From NCBI RefSeq assembly GCF_002896855.1, contig NZ_CP021850.1, positions 4,303,665-4,367,664 on the forward strand: 64,000 bases of DNA, in the 5' to 3' direction. Each line of letters opens with the position of its first letter. The stretch's first letter is position 1. The translations under genes and the position numbers were made by a program. Below are positions 8,792 through 17,087 of this stretch, in pieces. The notes below the pieces were generated by a model. The model had not been told where the DNA came from and searched no databases. It worked only from the letters and a program-made list of their open reading frames with translations. This DNA comes from Clostridium thermosuccinogenes (GTDB taxonomy: Bacteria > Bacillota > Clostridia > Acetivibrionales > DSM-5807).

Positions 8792-9734
8792 CTTTCTTTT
8801 CACCTCCAAAGCTCACCGGGACAGTATACCTGTCAATCAAAGGTGTAAGTATATTCATAAGAAGTATGGCAAAAGATACTCCTTCAGGATAGTTCGTATA
8901 TAGACGTATAATTCCGGTTAGCAGGCCGCAGCCGATCCCCATTATGACCCTGCCTTTGAAAGTGATGGGGGATGTAGTGTAATCCGTTGCCATAAAGAAC
9001 GCCGACAGCATCAAACCACCGGAAAGCATGTGGTACAAATAATCTCCGGTAAATAACGCATTGCCGCCGAATATCCAGGTAAATAAAGCCAGGGTGCCAA
9101 TAAAGGTAAGTGGTATTTCCAGAGTGATAACTCTGCGGTACACAAGATATGCAGCGCCCAGCAATATAGCCAGCACCGACGTTTCACCAATACTGCCTCC
9201 CACCTTGCCCAGGAAAAGATCCAGATAACTCGGCAAAGATCCTGCCACAGCTTCCTTCCCCCTGATCATGGCGAGGGGTGTTGCCGACGATACTGCATCG
9301 GGTATGATCCAGTTTGTCATCTGTACCGGCCAGGAAACCAGCAGTATTACCCTTGCGGTCAGAGCAGGATTCATGAAATTTTGGCCTAATCCACCGAACA
9401 GCTGCTTTACCAGCACGATTGCCAATACAGAACCTACAGCAGCTATCCACAAAGGTATTGTCGGGGGAAGGTTCAGCGCCAGCAGCATACCTGTAACCAC
9501 CGCACTGAAATCACCGATGGTAAGGTCTTTTCCCAAAGTCTTGCATGCTATGGCTTCTGAAGCCACAGCGGCCAATACTGCAACCAATATGACCGGAATT
9601 GTCCTTGCCCCAAAAAACCATACCCCGGATACTGCAGCCGGAAGGAGAGCAATTACAACATCCAGCATGATCCTTGATGTGGTATCCTTGCATCTAATAT
9701 GTGGTGAGGATGTCACCAGTAAACTGTTTTCCAA
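8784..9734 (-). CDS. rnfD: Electron transport complex subunit RnfD
   Basis: A roughly 316-residue polytopic membrane subunit of Rnf with an N-terminal SSPHIRCKDTT motif and about nine helices, related to NqrB. The SSATPLA segment is the usual place for covalent FMN on a Thr. The start is TTG at 9734: it lies eight bases after AGGAGG (9743-9748) and gives the family-typical beginning LENSLLVTSSPHI. The longer frame to 9782 would overlap rnfC by 47 bp and add an unconserved tail. The genes are tightly packed and co-transcribed. Confidence 0.95.
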   Translation of the reverse strand: MENSLLVTSSPHIRCKDTTSRIMLDVVIALLPAAVSGVWFFGARTIPVILVAVLAAVASEAIACKTLGKDLTIGDFSAVVTGMLLALNLPPTIPLWIAAVGSVLAIVLVKQLFGGLGQNFMNPALTARVILLVSWPVQMTNWIIPDAVSSATPLAMIRGKEAVAGSLPSYLDLFLGKVGGSIGETSVLAILLGAAYLVYRRVITLEIPLTFIGTLALFTWIFGGNALFTGDYLYHMLSGGLMLSAFFMATDYTTSPITFKGRVIMGIGCGLLTGIIRLYTNYPEGVSFAILLMNILTPLIDRYTVPVSFGGEKKVA

Positions 9735-9735
9735 A

Positions 9736-11061
9736 TCATTTTCCTCCTTTCGCAGCTGCCTGTCTGAGCTGAGCCTTGCCAAGCCTTATCGACTGTACAA
9801 GATGCCTCTTGGAAGGGCATACATAAGAGCAGCTTCCACACTCGATACAATCATTGATGTGCAAATTATGCAACTCATCCATGTTTCCCTTAAGCACATT
9901 AAAGTTAAGGGAAAGAGGCAGAAGGTTCATCGGACATGCGCTTACACACTTGCCGCACCTTATGCACGGACTCTCGGGAGGAACCTTGGCATCAGCTTCA
10001 TCAAAAGCCAGCAGGGCATTGGTATGCTTCAATACCGGAGCCTGCAGCGAAAACTGCGCTATCCCCATCATCGGTCCGCCCATCAATACCTTGCGCGGTT
10101 CAGATTTAAATCCTCCCGTGAAATTAAAAACATCTTCCAACGGAGTGCCTATAAGAACTTCAACATTGGACGGATTTTTAACTGCGGAACCGTCAACCGT
10201 AACAATTTTCTTTATTAGAGGCATACCCGTCTTCATATGCTGGGAGATAAAGGATACGCTATTGACATTCATGACGATAACCCCTACATCCGCAGGAAGC
10301 TTTCCAGGGGGAACCTTTCTCCCTGTTATAGAGTAAATGAGCATCTTTTCCGCACCTTGCGGGTAGCGGGACTTCAGCTTTACAACATCAATCGTGCTAT
10401 CCTCATCAGTTATGCCTGACAGCAGTTTTATCGCTTCGGGCTTGTTGTCTTCTATTCCTATCCAGACATGCTTCACCTCCAGCACGTCAATCAGCATTTT
10501 AATGCCGTCGATGATGCTGTCCGAATTTTCAATAATATGCCTGTAATCGGAAGTGATGAACGGCTCACACTCCGCCCCGTTTATTATAAGGGTGTCAACA
10601 GGTTTATCCGGTGGTGGAGAAAGCTTGACATGAGCAGGGAAGCCTGCACCTCCAAGGCCAACCAGGCCTGATTGCCTTATAATCTCCAGGAATTCTTTTT
10701 TGCTGGAATACTTGGGAGGAGTGACACTTTCATGGATTTCCTGTTTCCCGTCGGTTTTTATTTCCACAGTCATCACGCTGACCCCTCCGGGATAAAGCCT
10801 GGGTGAAATATCGGAGACCACTCCCGACACACTGGAATGAATAGGAGAAGACACATATTTGTCCGATGATCCTATGACCTGTCCGACCTTGACATTATCA
10901 CCCTTTTTTACGACAGGTTCGCAAGGCGCGCCTATATGCTGCACCATGGGAATTACAACCTTTTCAGGAACACCCATTTTGACGGTACTGCAACCGGCGG
11001 TGTTCTTGTAGTGTGGTACCGCCACACCACCTTTAAACATATTCCTCATAGACATAATCAT
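9736..11061 (-). CDS. rnfC: Electron transport complex subunit RnfC
   Basis: A 441-residue peripheral subunit, first gene of rnfCDGEAB. It has the N-terminal barrel-sandwich region, a Nuo51-like NADH/FMN-binding domain (GGAGFPAHVKL, GAECEPFITSDYR) and two ferredoxin clusters at the C-terminus (CIRCGKCVSACP, CIECGSCSYVCP). It is the NAD-reducing module. The ATG at 11061 follows GGGG by three bases and an in-frame ATG lies at 11055, so the exact start is uncertain by a few residues. A hairpin-T-run lies about 205 bp upstream and may belong to the leader. Confidence 0.96.
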   Translation of the reverse strand: MIMSMRNMFKGGVAVPHYKNTAGCSTVKMGVPEKVVIPMVQHIGAPCEPVVKKGDNVKVGQVIGSSDKYVSSPIHSSVSGVVSDISPRLYPGGVSVMTVEIKTDGKQEIHESVTPPKYSSKKEFLEIIRQSGLVGLGGAGFPAHVKLSPPPDKPVDTLIINGAECEPFITSDYRHIIENSDSIIDGIKMLIDVLEVKHVWIGIEDNKPEAIKLLSGITDEDSTIDVVKLKSRYPQGAEKMLIYSITGRKVPPGKLPADVGVIVMNVNSVSFISQHMKTGMPLIKKIVTVDGSAVKNPSNVEVLIGTPLEDVFNFTGGFKSEPRKVLMGGPMMGIAQFSLQAPVLKHTNALLAFDEADAKVPPESPCIRCGKCVSACPMNLLPLSLNFNVLKGNMDELHNLHINDCIECGSCSYVCPSKRHLVQSIRLGKAQLRQAAAKGGK

Positions 11062-11265
11062 GACCCCATTTGTAATTATAATGACAGAACTATTGCTTTA
11101 TATTGGTTTTTAAAACATCCAATCCCCAACCAAAACCTTTAAAATAGATGTTTCAATATAAATTATATAGTTCCAGGCAGAAGAAGATTAATATATTGTC
11201 TAATATATAATAACATACCGAAATGATTTTTTAAAGAGAAATCATTGTTAAAAAATAAACTAAGC

Positions 11266-11291
11266 CCAGTAAAAAAGCGGCTTCCGCCGCA
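11266..11291 (-). terminator. Hairpin with T-run in the rnfC upstream region
   Basis: On the minus strand GCGGC-GGAA-GCCGC is followed by TTTTTT. It lies 430 bp after hypB, which already has its own terminator, and about 205 bp before rnfC. It could be a second terminator or an attenuator in an rnf leader. Confidence 0.55.
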
Positions 11292-11419
11292 TCACTCAAG
11301 TACTTTGTATGCAAAAAACATAATTTCATTAAAATTTTTTAATACTTTTTGGTCACATTTCAAACATTCCTATTTTAAGAATGCATATGTTAGCATCAAA
11401 ATTACCTATGTTCTTGCTT

Positions 11420-11644
11420 CCAAAACGTATATATAAAGTTCAAGATGGCTCCGGCTGATACTATAGCCTAAAAGTAAAGTTCCGGCAGAATGCTTCAGCG
11501 GGTATTTATTCAAAAATTATAAAAATGATATGTGCTTCTATTAAACTCGAATATTATACTTGGTATTACAAGACTGCAGATACAACTGATATATATCTAG
11601 AAAATTTAGACGCATACCAGACTTGGTATAAGGAATGTGAATAG
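11420..11644 (+). pseudogene. Possible gene remnant, C-terminal fragment
   Basis: A plus-strand frame reads as protein-like sequence rich in Tyr and Trp (for example KVKFRQNASAGIYSK, LEYYTWYYKTADTT, YQTWYKECE) and ends at TAG 11642-11644. A TGA at 11456 interrupts the same frame, with sensible residues on both sides. The longest ATG-started piece, from 11525, is only 39 residues with no ribosome site. I recognise no family; a decayed C-terminus is the simplest reading, chance is possible. Confidence 0.3.
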
Positions 11645-11684
11645 TTAATTTGTTCTGGCGAAGCACATTTATGTCCAGATGTTA

Positions 11685-11732
11685 AACTTAAAACAGCTTA
11701 GGCATTTCCTCTCCGGGAATGCCTAAGCTGTT
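11685..11732 (-). terminator. Terminator of hypB
   Basis: A perfect 15-bp stem (11692-11706 with 11718-11732) and an 11-base loop, followed on the minus strand by TTTAAGTTT. It overlaps the last codons of hypB and closes the ech-hyp transcription unit. Confidence 0.8.
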
Positions 11733-12376
11733 GCCTTCCTTTGTGTTCTTATCCAATCTATAAAATCACCAATTCCTTCACCGGTCCTGCACGAAACTGT
11801 AAAAATCGGAGCCTTGTCATTCAACGCCCGAACCCCTTTGCAAAAGCTGTCCAGGTCAAAATCTATGTATGGAATCAGGTCGCTCTTATTTAGTATCACC
11901 ACATCGGCAGCTTCAAACATGGAAATATATTTGTATGGCTTGTCATGTCCTTCCGGAACGCTGGCTATGACCATCTTTATTCCCTCTCCCAGGTCAAAAG
12001 CCGAAGGGCATACCAGATTGCCGACATTTTCTATAAATAAAAGGGAATGATCTTTGATCTCCAGCTCCTCCGTCACAGCCTTAATCATATTTGCATCCAG
12101 GTGGCATCCTCCGCCGGTATTGATTTGCACCACCGGTATACCATATTTCTCAATTTTCTCCGCATCAATGCTGGAGGCGATATCCCCCTCCACCACGCTT
12201 ATATCCGCTTCATCCTTTAAAGCTTCAATGACCTTGAGAATGATGCTTGTCTTTCCAGCGCCCGGGGATGCCATGACATTGAATACGGTAACTTTTTTGC
12301 TTTCAAAAAACCTCCGGTTTTCTTCTGCCAGCTTCTGATTCTCATCCATTATATTCTTCATAACCTTTATTTTCAT
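11723..12376 (-). CDS. hypB: Hydrogenase nickel incorporation GTPase HypB
   Basis: A 217-residue SIMIBI-class GTPase that, with HypA, delivers nickel to [NiFe]-hydrogenase large subunits. It shows the P-loop ASPGAGKTS, the VVEGDIASSIDAE switch region, the metal-site motif NTGGGCHLDA, IENVGNLVCPS and the base-recognition motif NKSD. There is no His-rich nickel-storage tail. The ATG at 12376 is chosen because GGGAGG lies eight bases upstream; the longer frame to 12400 would contain that site. The start overlaps the end of the TRIC-like gene, so the two are coupled. It serves the Ech hydrogenase upstream. Confidence 0.96.
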   Translation of the reverse strand: MKIKVMKNIMDENQKLAEENRRFFESKKVTVFNVMASPGAGKTSIILKVIEALKDEADISVVEGDIASSIDAEKIEKYGIPVVQINTGGGCHLDANMIKAVTEELEIKDHSLLFIENVGNLVCPSAFDLGEGIKMVIASVPEGHDKPYKYISMFEAADVVILNKSDLIPYIDFDLDSFCKGVRALNDKAPIFTVSCRTGEGIGDFIDWIRTQRKATA

Positions 12377-13016
12377 AACCAGTTCCTCCCATAGCCCCAT
12401 CCTTTATGCTTATGATGGGCAGATTTAGCTTAAAGTGCATGGACACCATCCTTATGGCAAACACTACAAAAATGCACAGGTATACATTCACAGTAACATC
12501 CAGGACGCCATACAGGAAATAAAAGGCCAAAGAACCAATGATTGAGGCCAGAGCGTAAATTTCGCTCCTGAACACAAGGGGAACGTCATTGGCCATGATA
12601 TCCCTCATCACCCCTCCTCCGACACCGGTCAAAACAGCAGTAAAAACAATGCCAATTATCGGTACGCCGGCAAGGATGCTTCCATAGGTGGCAAGGACGG
12701 TGAAAACACCCAGCCCTATGGCATCAAATATTTGTATCAGCGTCTGTATTTTGTTCAGAAAATTGTATGCGAAGTGAACTATGACACAGGCGATAACGGT
12801 TGAAATGACTATTGTTATCAGATATTTCGGTTCCGTAAAAAATACCGGCAGTCCTTTTTTGATGATCACATCCCTTATCAGTCCGCCTCCGGAGGCAGTT
12901 ATGGTTGCGAGAACAAAAATCCCAAAAAGATCAAGCTTGTTCCTTATTCCCACCAGTACGCCTGAAACCGCAAAAGCTGCAGTTCCTATAAGATCCATGA
13001 TTTCCACCAGAAACAT
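12342..13016 (-). CDS. TRIC-type / UPF0126 membrane protein
   Basis: About 224 residues with seven hydrophobic helices in two homologous halves: each begins with a D-x-I-G-L/TAAFAVSG-like turn (DLIGTAAFAVSG, DAIGLGVFTVLAT) and contains a Gly-rich motif (GGGLIRDVI, GVGGGVMRDIM). This is the bacterial YadS/TRIC cation-channel or glycine-transporter domain family. The ATG at 13016 follows GGAGGG by five bases. Its place between hypA and hypB, overlapping hypB by 35 bp, suggests a link to hydrogenase maturation or ion balance; that link is inference. Confidence 0.88.
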   Translation of the reverse strand: MFLVEIMDLIGTAAFAVSGVLVGIRNKLDLFGIFVLATITASGGGLIRDVIIKKGLPVFFTEPKYLITIVISTVIACVIVHFAYNFLNKIQTLIQIFDAIGLGVFTVLATYGSILAGVPIIGIVFTAVLTGVGGGVMRDIMANDVPLVFRSEIYALASIIGSLAFYFLYGVLDVTVNVYLCIFVVFAIRMVSMHFKLNLPIISIKDGAMGGTGYENKGYEEYNG

Positions 13017-13134
13017 ATTTCCCTCCACCAAAATATACTTATGACATTATATAGATTATTCATAAAACCATAAATTGTACTTAATTATAGTACACCATTT
13101 TGGCAAGTTTTCAAATATCTCCTTGAAGCATTGA

Positions 13135-13476
13135 TTACTCAACTTCCATGCTTTCAATGTAAAACTCCTTGCCGACGCCGGTGGGAGTTCCCATGCCACC
13201 GCATTTGGGGCAGTCAAAGCCTTTCTTTGGCTTTATATATTTTTCGCCGCATTCCCTGCATTGAAACTCTGACGGGATTCTTTTAAAAACAAGCCGGGCC
13301 TTATGAGCTATCGTGCCCTCACTCAGTATATCAAAATACATCTGCACTGAATCATCCATGATGGTGGAGAGGTCACCTATTACCAGTGTTATCTCATTGA
13401 TTTTCCCCGCCCCTGCCTTTTTCGCTTCCTCAACCGCTGTCCTTATCAATCCTTTTGTAACGGAATATTCATGCAT
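13135..13476 (-). CDS. hypA: Hydrogenase nickel chaperone HypA
   Basis: A 113-residue nickel metallochaperone of the HypA/HybF family. The essential N-terminal nickel ligand His is present (MHEYSVTKGL), and two CxxC motifs (CRECGEKY, CPKCGGMG) form the structural zinc site. It hands nickel to HypB or to the hydrogenase large subunit. It follows echF, separated by a 385-bp gap that holds a MITE-like element. It has no obvious defect. Confidence 0.96.
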   Translation of the reverse strand: MHEYSVTKGLIRTAVEEAKKAGAGKINEITLVIGDLSTIMDDSVQMYFDILSEGTIAHKARLVFKRIPSEFQCRECGEKYIKPKKGFDCPKCGGMGTPTGVGKEFYIESMEVE

Positions 13477-13500
13477 ACATCAAATTATCTCCTTCATAAA

Positions 13501-13797
13501 AAGGGGACATACCGAAAAAACAGAAGCCAGAATATAGAAATCAGGAACAGCAAGCTTTATGGTTTATCACCTGTTGGGCTAGCATATTTGAGATAGCGTT
13601 GTGGAGAGTTATTAGAGATAGTTAGCGAAGTGGAGGATAAGGCAAATCATCTGAACGAAGTGAATTGATTTGCCCCGCAACAAGCCTACTATCTCTTTAA
13701 CTCGGAACTCCGCTATCGAAAAAGCTAGCACAAGGAATCGCTATCCAATCCCCATTTTCTGTTCTCTGCCCTCTGTAGTTTTGGAATGTCCCCTATT
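13501..13797. mobile_element. MITE-like palindromic element between echF and hypA
   Basis: About 295 bp without coding capacity. Its ends are inverted copies of GGGGACATWCCRAAA (13503-13517 and about 13779-13793) with similarity running on past this. Inside, a long imperfect palindrome runs from GCTAGC at 13578 to GCTAGC at 13724-13729, centred on a perfect 9-bp stem (13641-13649 with 13666-13674). Such terminal repeats plus internal symmetry fit a MITE or a REP-like unit moved by a transposase elsewhere. No target duplication was identified. Confidence 0.6.
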
Positions 13798-13861
13798 CTT
13801 CATGCAAATCCATCTCCCAGGATTCCTTCTCTCCGGATGTTGTATCGGAGTTAGGCTTCAC

Positions 13862-14233
13862 TTATGCTATGACTCTGTCGTCGGATACGGCAGGTTTAGG
13901 CGTCTGAACAAGGATTGACTTTTCTTTCCGGTACGCCGCCGGGGTATATTGCTCATCCATATAAATGGACTTTTTAGGGCAAACGGAAGCACATTCTCCG
14001 CATATTACACACTTAAACGGATCGATCTCCCAGGTTTTTTCCGTTTTGTTAACCTTTATGGCCTGTGAAGGGCATTTTCTGCTGCATATGCCGCAAAAAA
14101 TGCACTTTTCCATATCATTACCCCCAACCCTTCCCCGGGTATCCTTAAACGATGGCCTTTTATACAGAGGGTAATTCCGGGTTGCCGGCTTTGAAACCAT
14201 ATTCTTTAATACATTTCTTATCATGTCAAACAT
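13862..14233 (-). CDS. echF: Ech hydrogenase subunit F, 2x[4Fe-4S] ferredoxin
   Basis: About 123 residues with two ferredoxin motifs (CIFCGICSRKCP, CVICGECASVCP), the electron-entry subunit of Ech-type membrane hydrogenase and homologous to NuoI. It passes electrons from ferredoxin towards the small subunit. The ATG at 14233 lies six bases after AAAGGAGG; the frame is open ten codons further but those would hold the ribosome site. It is the last ech gene, after echE, and has the usual short length. Confidence 0.93.
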   Translation of the reverse strand: MFDMIRNVLKNMVSKPATRNYPLYKRPSFKDTRGRVGGNDMEKCIFCGICSRKCPSQAIKVNKTEKTWEIDPFKCVICGECASVCPKKSIYMDEQYTPAAYRKEKSILVQTPKPAVSDDRVIA

Positions 14234-14263
14234 GCTATTTCCTCCTTTAATGTGGCGCCCCAA

Positions 14264-15340
14264 TCATCTTTCCGTGCAGCTTATGCATGGATCTATGGTC
14301 AGCAAGAGTATCGGAACGTCTGCCAGTTGGCTTCCCGGCAACATTTTAAGCAGCGCAGGAATGTTTGCAAAGGTCGGAGTCCTTAACCTCAACCTGTCCA
14401 GGAATTTTGTACCGTTAGCCCTCATATAGTAAAGGACTTCTCCCCGCGGCTGCTCCACCCTTGAGATGACTTCGCCGTTGGGATTTCCTTTTACCGGGAC
14501 ATTTATCTCCCCTTCCGGGATTTTTCCAATGGCCTGCTTTATGAGATCTATGGATTGATACACTTCCTTAAGCCTTACCACCGTCCTGGCGTAACAATCG
14601 CCGCCCTTTTCCACCACAGGCTCAAAATCCAGCTCTCCATAGGCTGCATATCCGGTCATGCGGTGATCCATCCTTATGCCGCTCGCTCTGGCCATAGGAC
14701 CCAAGGTTCCCAGGGCATGGGCGTCTTCCGCACTCAGAACGCCTACACCTACCAGCCTGTGTTTTACCGTATAATCATTTAAGAAAACCGACTCAACCTG
14801 TTTTAAGTCCTTGTATATCTCATCCAGCACAGCAGGAATTTTAGCCAGCATTTCTTCGCTCAAGTCCCTTTTGGTGCCGCCGATGATGTTGACAGAAATG
14901 ATAACCCTGCTGCCCGCAGTCTCTTCCATTATGTCCATAACCTTCTCGCGGTTTCTCCAAAGCTGCATGAAAAGGCTCTCAAAGCCAAAGGCATCAGCCA
15001 GGAGTCCCAGCCACATCAAATGGCTGTGCATTCTGTGCAGCTCCGACCATATGACCCTTAAATATCTGGCTCTGTCCGGAACTTCCACGCCCATCAGCTT
15101 CTCCATGCCTTGGCAGTATGCCAGAGCATGCATGGCACTGCAAATGCCGCATACCCGCTCAACTACGAATACGTTTTGGGTGAACTCCTTTTTCTCTGTG
15201 AGTTTTTCAAGACCCCTGTGGACGTACCCTATGGCCGGTATGGCCTCCACAATTTTTTCATCTTCCATTACGAGCTTCAAATGCAAAGGCTCCGGAAGCA
15301 CCGGGTGCTGGGGACCAAAGGGGATAACCGTCTTAGGCAT
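14264..15340 (-). CDS. echE: Ech hydrogenase large subunit (NiFe)
   Basis: A 358-residue group 4 [NiFe]-hydrogenase large subunit, related to NuoD. Both nickel-binding motifs are intact: RVCGICSAMH near residue 70 and DPCISCTER at the extreme C-terminus. It reduces protons to H2 with electrons from ferredoxin. The protein ends right at the second motif, so there is no C-terminal extension for a maturation protease to remove. The ATG at 15340 follows AGGGGAG and overlaps echD by eight bases. Confidence 0.94.
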   Translation of the reverse strand: MPKTVIPFGPQHPVLPEPLHLKLVMEDEKIVEAIPAIGYVHRGLEKLTEKKEFTQNVFVVERVCGICSAMHALAYCQGMEKLMGVEVPDRARYLRVIWSELHRMHSHLMWLGLLADAFGFESLFMQLWRNREKVMDIMEETAGSRVIISVNIIGGTKRDLSEEMLAKIPAVLDEIYKDLKQVESVFLNDYTVKHRLVGVGVLSAEDAHALGTLGPMARASGIRMDHRMTGYAAYGELDFEPVVEKGGDCYARTVVRLKEVYQSIDLIKQAIGKIPEGEINVPVKGNPNGEVISRVEQPRGEVLYYMRANGTKFLDRLRLRTPTFANIPALLKMLPGSQLADVPILLLTIDPCISCTER

Positions 15341-15719
15341 TCTGCTTCTCCCCTTTCTTCTCAATTACTATTTGCCGCTTTGCCATGGGTGCATCAAGCT
15401 CATCGTCGGAAAGCAGCAGATGACCGCCATAATCAATCACAATATCAGTAATTTTGAGGCCGAAAAGCTCCTTCATCTCATTTTCCACCAGGAAGGCCCC
15501 AAAATATATTTTAGATATGCTAGGTATCTCTTCATCCTTGCCGACAGTCAGTCTGTAATTAATTAGTTCATATTCTTTATCAAAGTGATAAATCACATCC
15601 AAGGTTTCATTGCCGTTATCCACACATGTGGCGGTTACAAACCTGTAACCCTCGCTCATCATTTTCTGTACCGTACCGATGAGTTGTTCCTTCGGCATCT
15701 CAACAATATTTTCCATCAT
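15333..15719 (-). CDS. echD: Ech hydrogenase subunit D (NuoC-like)
   Basis: About 128 residues of the 30-kDa/NuoC family, with the conserved KIYFGAFLVENEMKELFGL segment. It is a small peripheral subunit without cofactors that packs against the large and small subunits. The ATG at 15719 follows GGAGGAAGGT; the frame stays open for 32 more codons into echC, but that would be an 86-bp overlap with no ribosome site. It overlaps echE by eight bases, consistent with coupled translation. Confidence 0.92.
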   Translation of the reverse strand: MMENIVEMPKEQLIGTVQKMMSEGYRFVTATCVDNGNETLDVIYHFDKEYELINYRLTVGKDEEIPSISKIYFGAFLVENEMKELFGLKITDIVIDYGGHLLLSDDELDAPMAKRQIVIEKKGEKQNA

Positions 15720-15762
15720 ACCTTCCTCCTGCTCCGCCGCCCGTCCAATGCGGCGCATTACT

Positions 15763-16209
15763 TTATGCTCCCGCTTTTTTAAGCTTTTTCTTTTCCTCCA
15801 GCTTATCTGCGGCAAGCAGTATTCCGTCTATTATAGCCTCAGGCCTCGGACAGCATCCCGGAACAAATACGTCCACCGGGAGAACATTTTCCACTCCGCC
15901 CAGTACGTTGTAGCACTCCTTGAAAATCCCTCCTGTGCATGCACATGCTCCGACTGCTACCACAGCTTTTGGCTCAGGCATTTGACTGTATATATTTTTA
16001 AGGACCCTCTGATTCCTCTTGTTTACCGATCCGGTTACCACAAGTATGTCCGCATGCTTGGGATTTCCTATATTCACTATGCCGAAGCGTTCTGCATCAT
16101 ATATGGGAGTAAAGCATGCCAGAGTTTCTATATCGCATCCGTTGCAGCTGGTGCAGTCATAGTGCAGCACCCAAGGCGACTTTCTTCTGGATCTTTTTAT
16201 TATGCTCAT
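15763..16209 (-). CDS. echC: Ech hydrogenase small subunit (NuoB-like)
   Basis: About 148 residues; the small subunit that carries one [4Fe-4S] cluster next to the nickel site. The cluster ligands are visible: CTSCNGCD, GACACTGG and PGCCPRPE. It relays electrons from echF to the large subunit. The ATG at 16209 is preferred over the GTG at 16218 since AAGGGTGAGG lies just before it. It follows echB by 16 bp. Confidence 0.94.
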   Translation of the reverse strand: MSIIKRSRRKSPWVLHYDCTSCNGCDIETLACFTPIYDAERFGIVNIGNPKHADILVVTGSVNKRNQRVLKNIYSQMPEPKAVVAVGACACTGGIFKECYNVLGGVENVLPVDVFVPGCCPRPEAIIDGILLAADKLEEKKKLKKAGA

Positions 16210-16225
16210 AAACCTCACCCTTCTT

Positions 16226-17086
16226 TTATCTTAAATAAAGCCATATTATATTCGTCATTGCTGCGCCTATGCCCAACAGCCATACCGCTTTCAGCATCCA
16301 TTTCCATGTCATCCTGGCGCTTATGTTGTCAATCACGATTTCCATGAAGAAGCTTGCAGCCGCTATCAATATTCCTACCCAAAAAGGTTTTGCGAAAAAC
16401 AAGGATATCAGACCGAACAGCAAAACAAGCTCATACCAGTGGGTCAATTCTATTATTGCCAGCTGCGGTCCTGAAAATTCAGTGGTCAAACCTTTGATTA
16501 GCTCCTGGTGGGCATGATGAGAAGCGGAAAAATCAAAGGGTGATTTCCTCATTTTTATCGTCATGACAAACAGCAGGGACAGGAATACCATGGGAAGATT
16601 ATATAGCAAAGGTGTATCATGTTTTATTATGCTTTCTATCATGAAGCTCTTTGTTGTGAGATAGACTCCTACAACCATAAGCAGCATGACAGGCTCATAA
16701 GCCATGATCTGTATGATTTCCCTCTGAGCCCCTATTTTGCTATAAGGCGATCTCACGCTCATGGCCCCCATGATCAGGGAAACGCTCGAAAAAGCCATTA
16801 TAAATATCAGCATCAGCATATCCTGTCTTAGCACAAGCATGATAAGGCTTGCAGCCATAAACAGAAAATGACCTATAACATATGCCATCTGGGTCTGGTT
16901 TACGGTGATGCCTTCCTTGCCCAGCAGCTTGAAAAAATCATAGAAAGGCTGAAATACAGGCGGTCCCATTCTATTCTGCATTCTTGCGGTTATCTTTCTG
17001 TCCAGGCCGCTCAGCAGTCCTCCCAGCAGAGGGGCAATAATCACTGCTACAGCTGAAATTCCAATATTATTGATTATAGCTCCCAT
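16226..17086 (-). CDS. echB: Ech hydrogenase membrane subunit B (NuoH-like)
   Basis: A 286-residue membrane protein with about eight helices, homologous to NuoH, which links the soluble module to the ion pump. Conserved pieces are GLDRKITARMQNRMGPP near the N-terminus and the HHAHQELIKGLTTEFSGPQLA loop facing the cytoplasm. It starts one base after the echA stop, with GGGGTGATAAT as the ribosome site. Confidence 0.94.
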   Translation of the reverse strand: MGAIINNIGISAVAVIIAPLLGGLLSGLDRKITARMQNRMGPPVFQPFYDFFKLLGKEGITVNQTQMAYVIGHFLFMAASLIMLVLRQDMLMLIFIMAFSSVSLIMGAMSVRSPYSKIGAQREIIQIMAYEPVMLLMVVGVYLTTKSFMIESIIKHDTPLLYNLPMVFLSLLFVMTIKMRKSPFDFSASHHAHQELIKGLTTEFSGPQLAIIELTHWYELVLLFGLISLFFAKPFWVGILIAAASFFMEIVIDNISARMTWKWMLKAVWLLGIGAAMTNIIWLYLR

Positions 17087-17087
17087 A

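Noticed and set aside
9735-9782. A 47-bp overlap between rnfC and rnfD as a special feature
   Set aside because: It comes from an over-long rnfD frame; the TTG at 9734 with AGGAGG upstream removes it.
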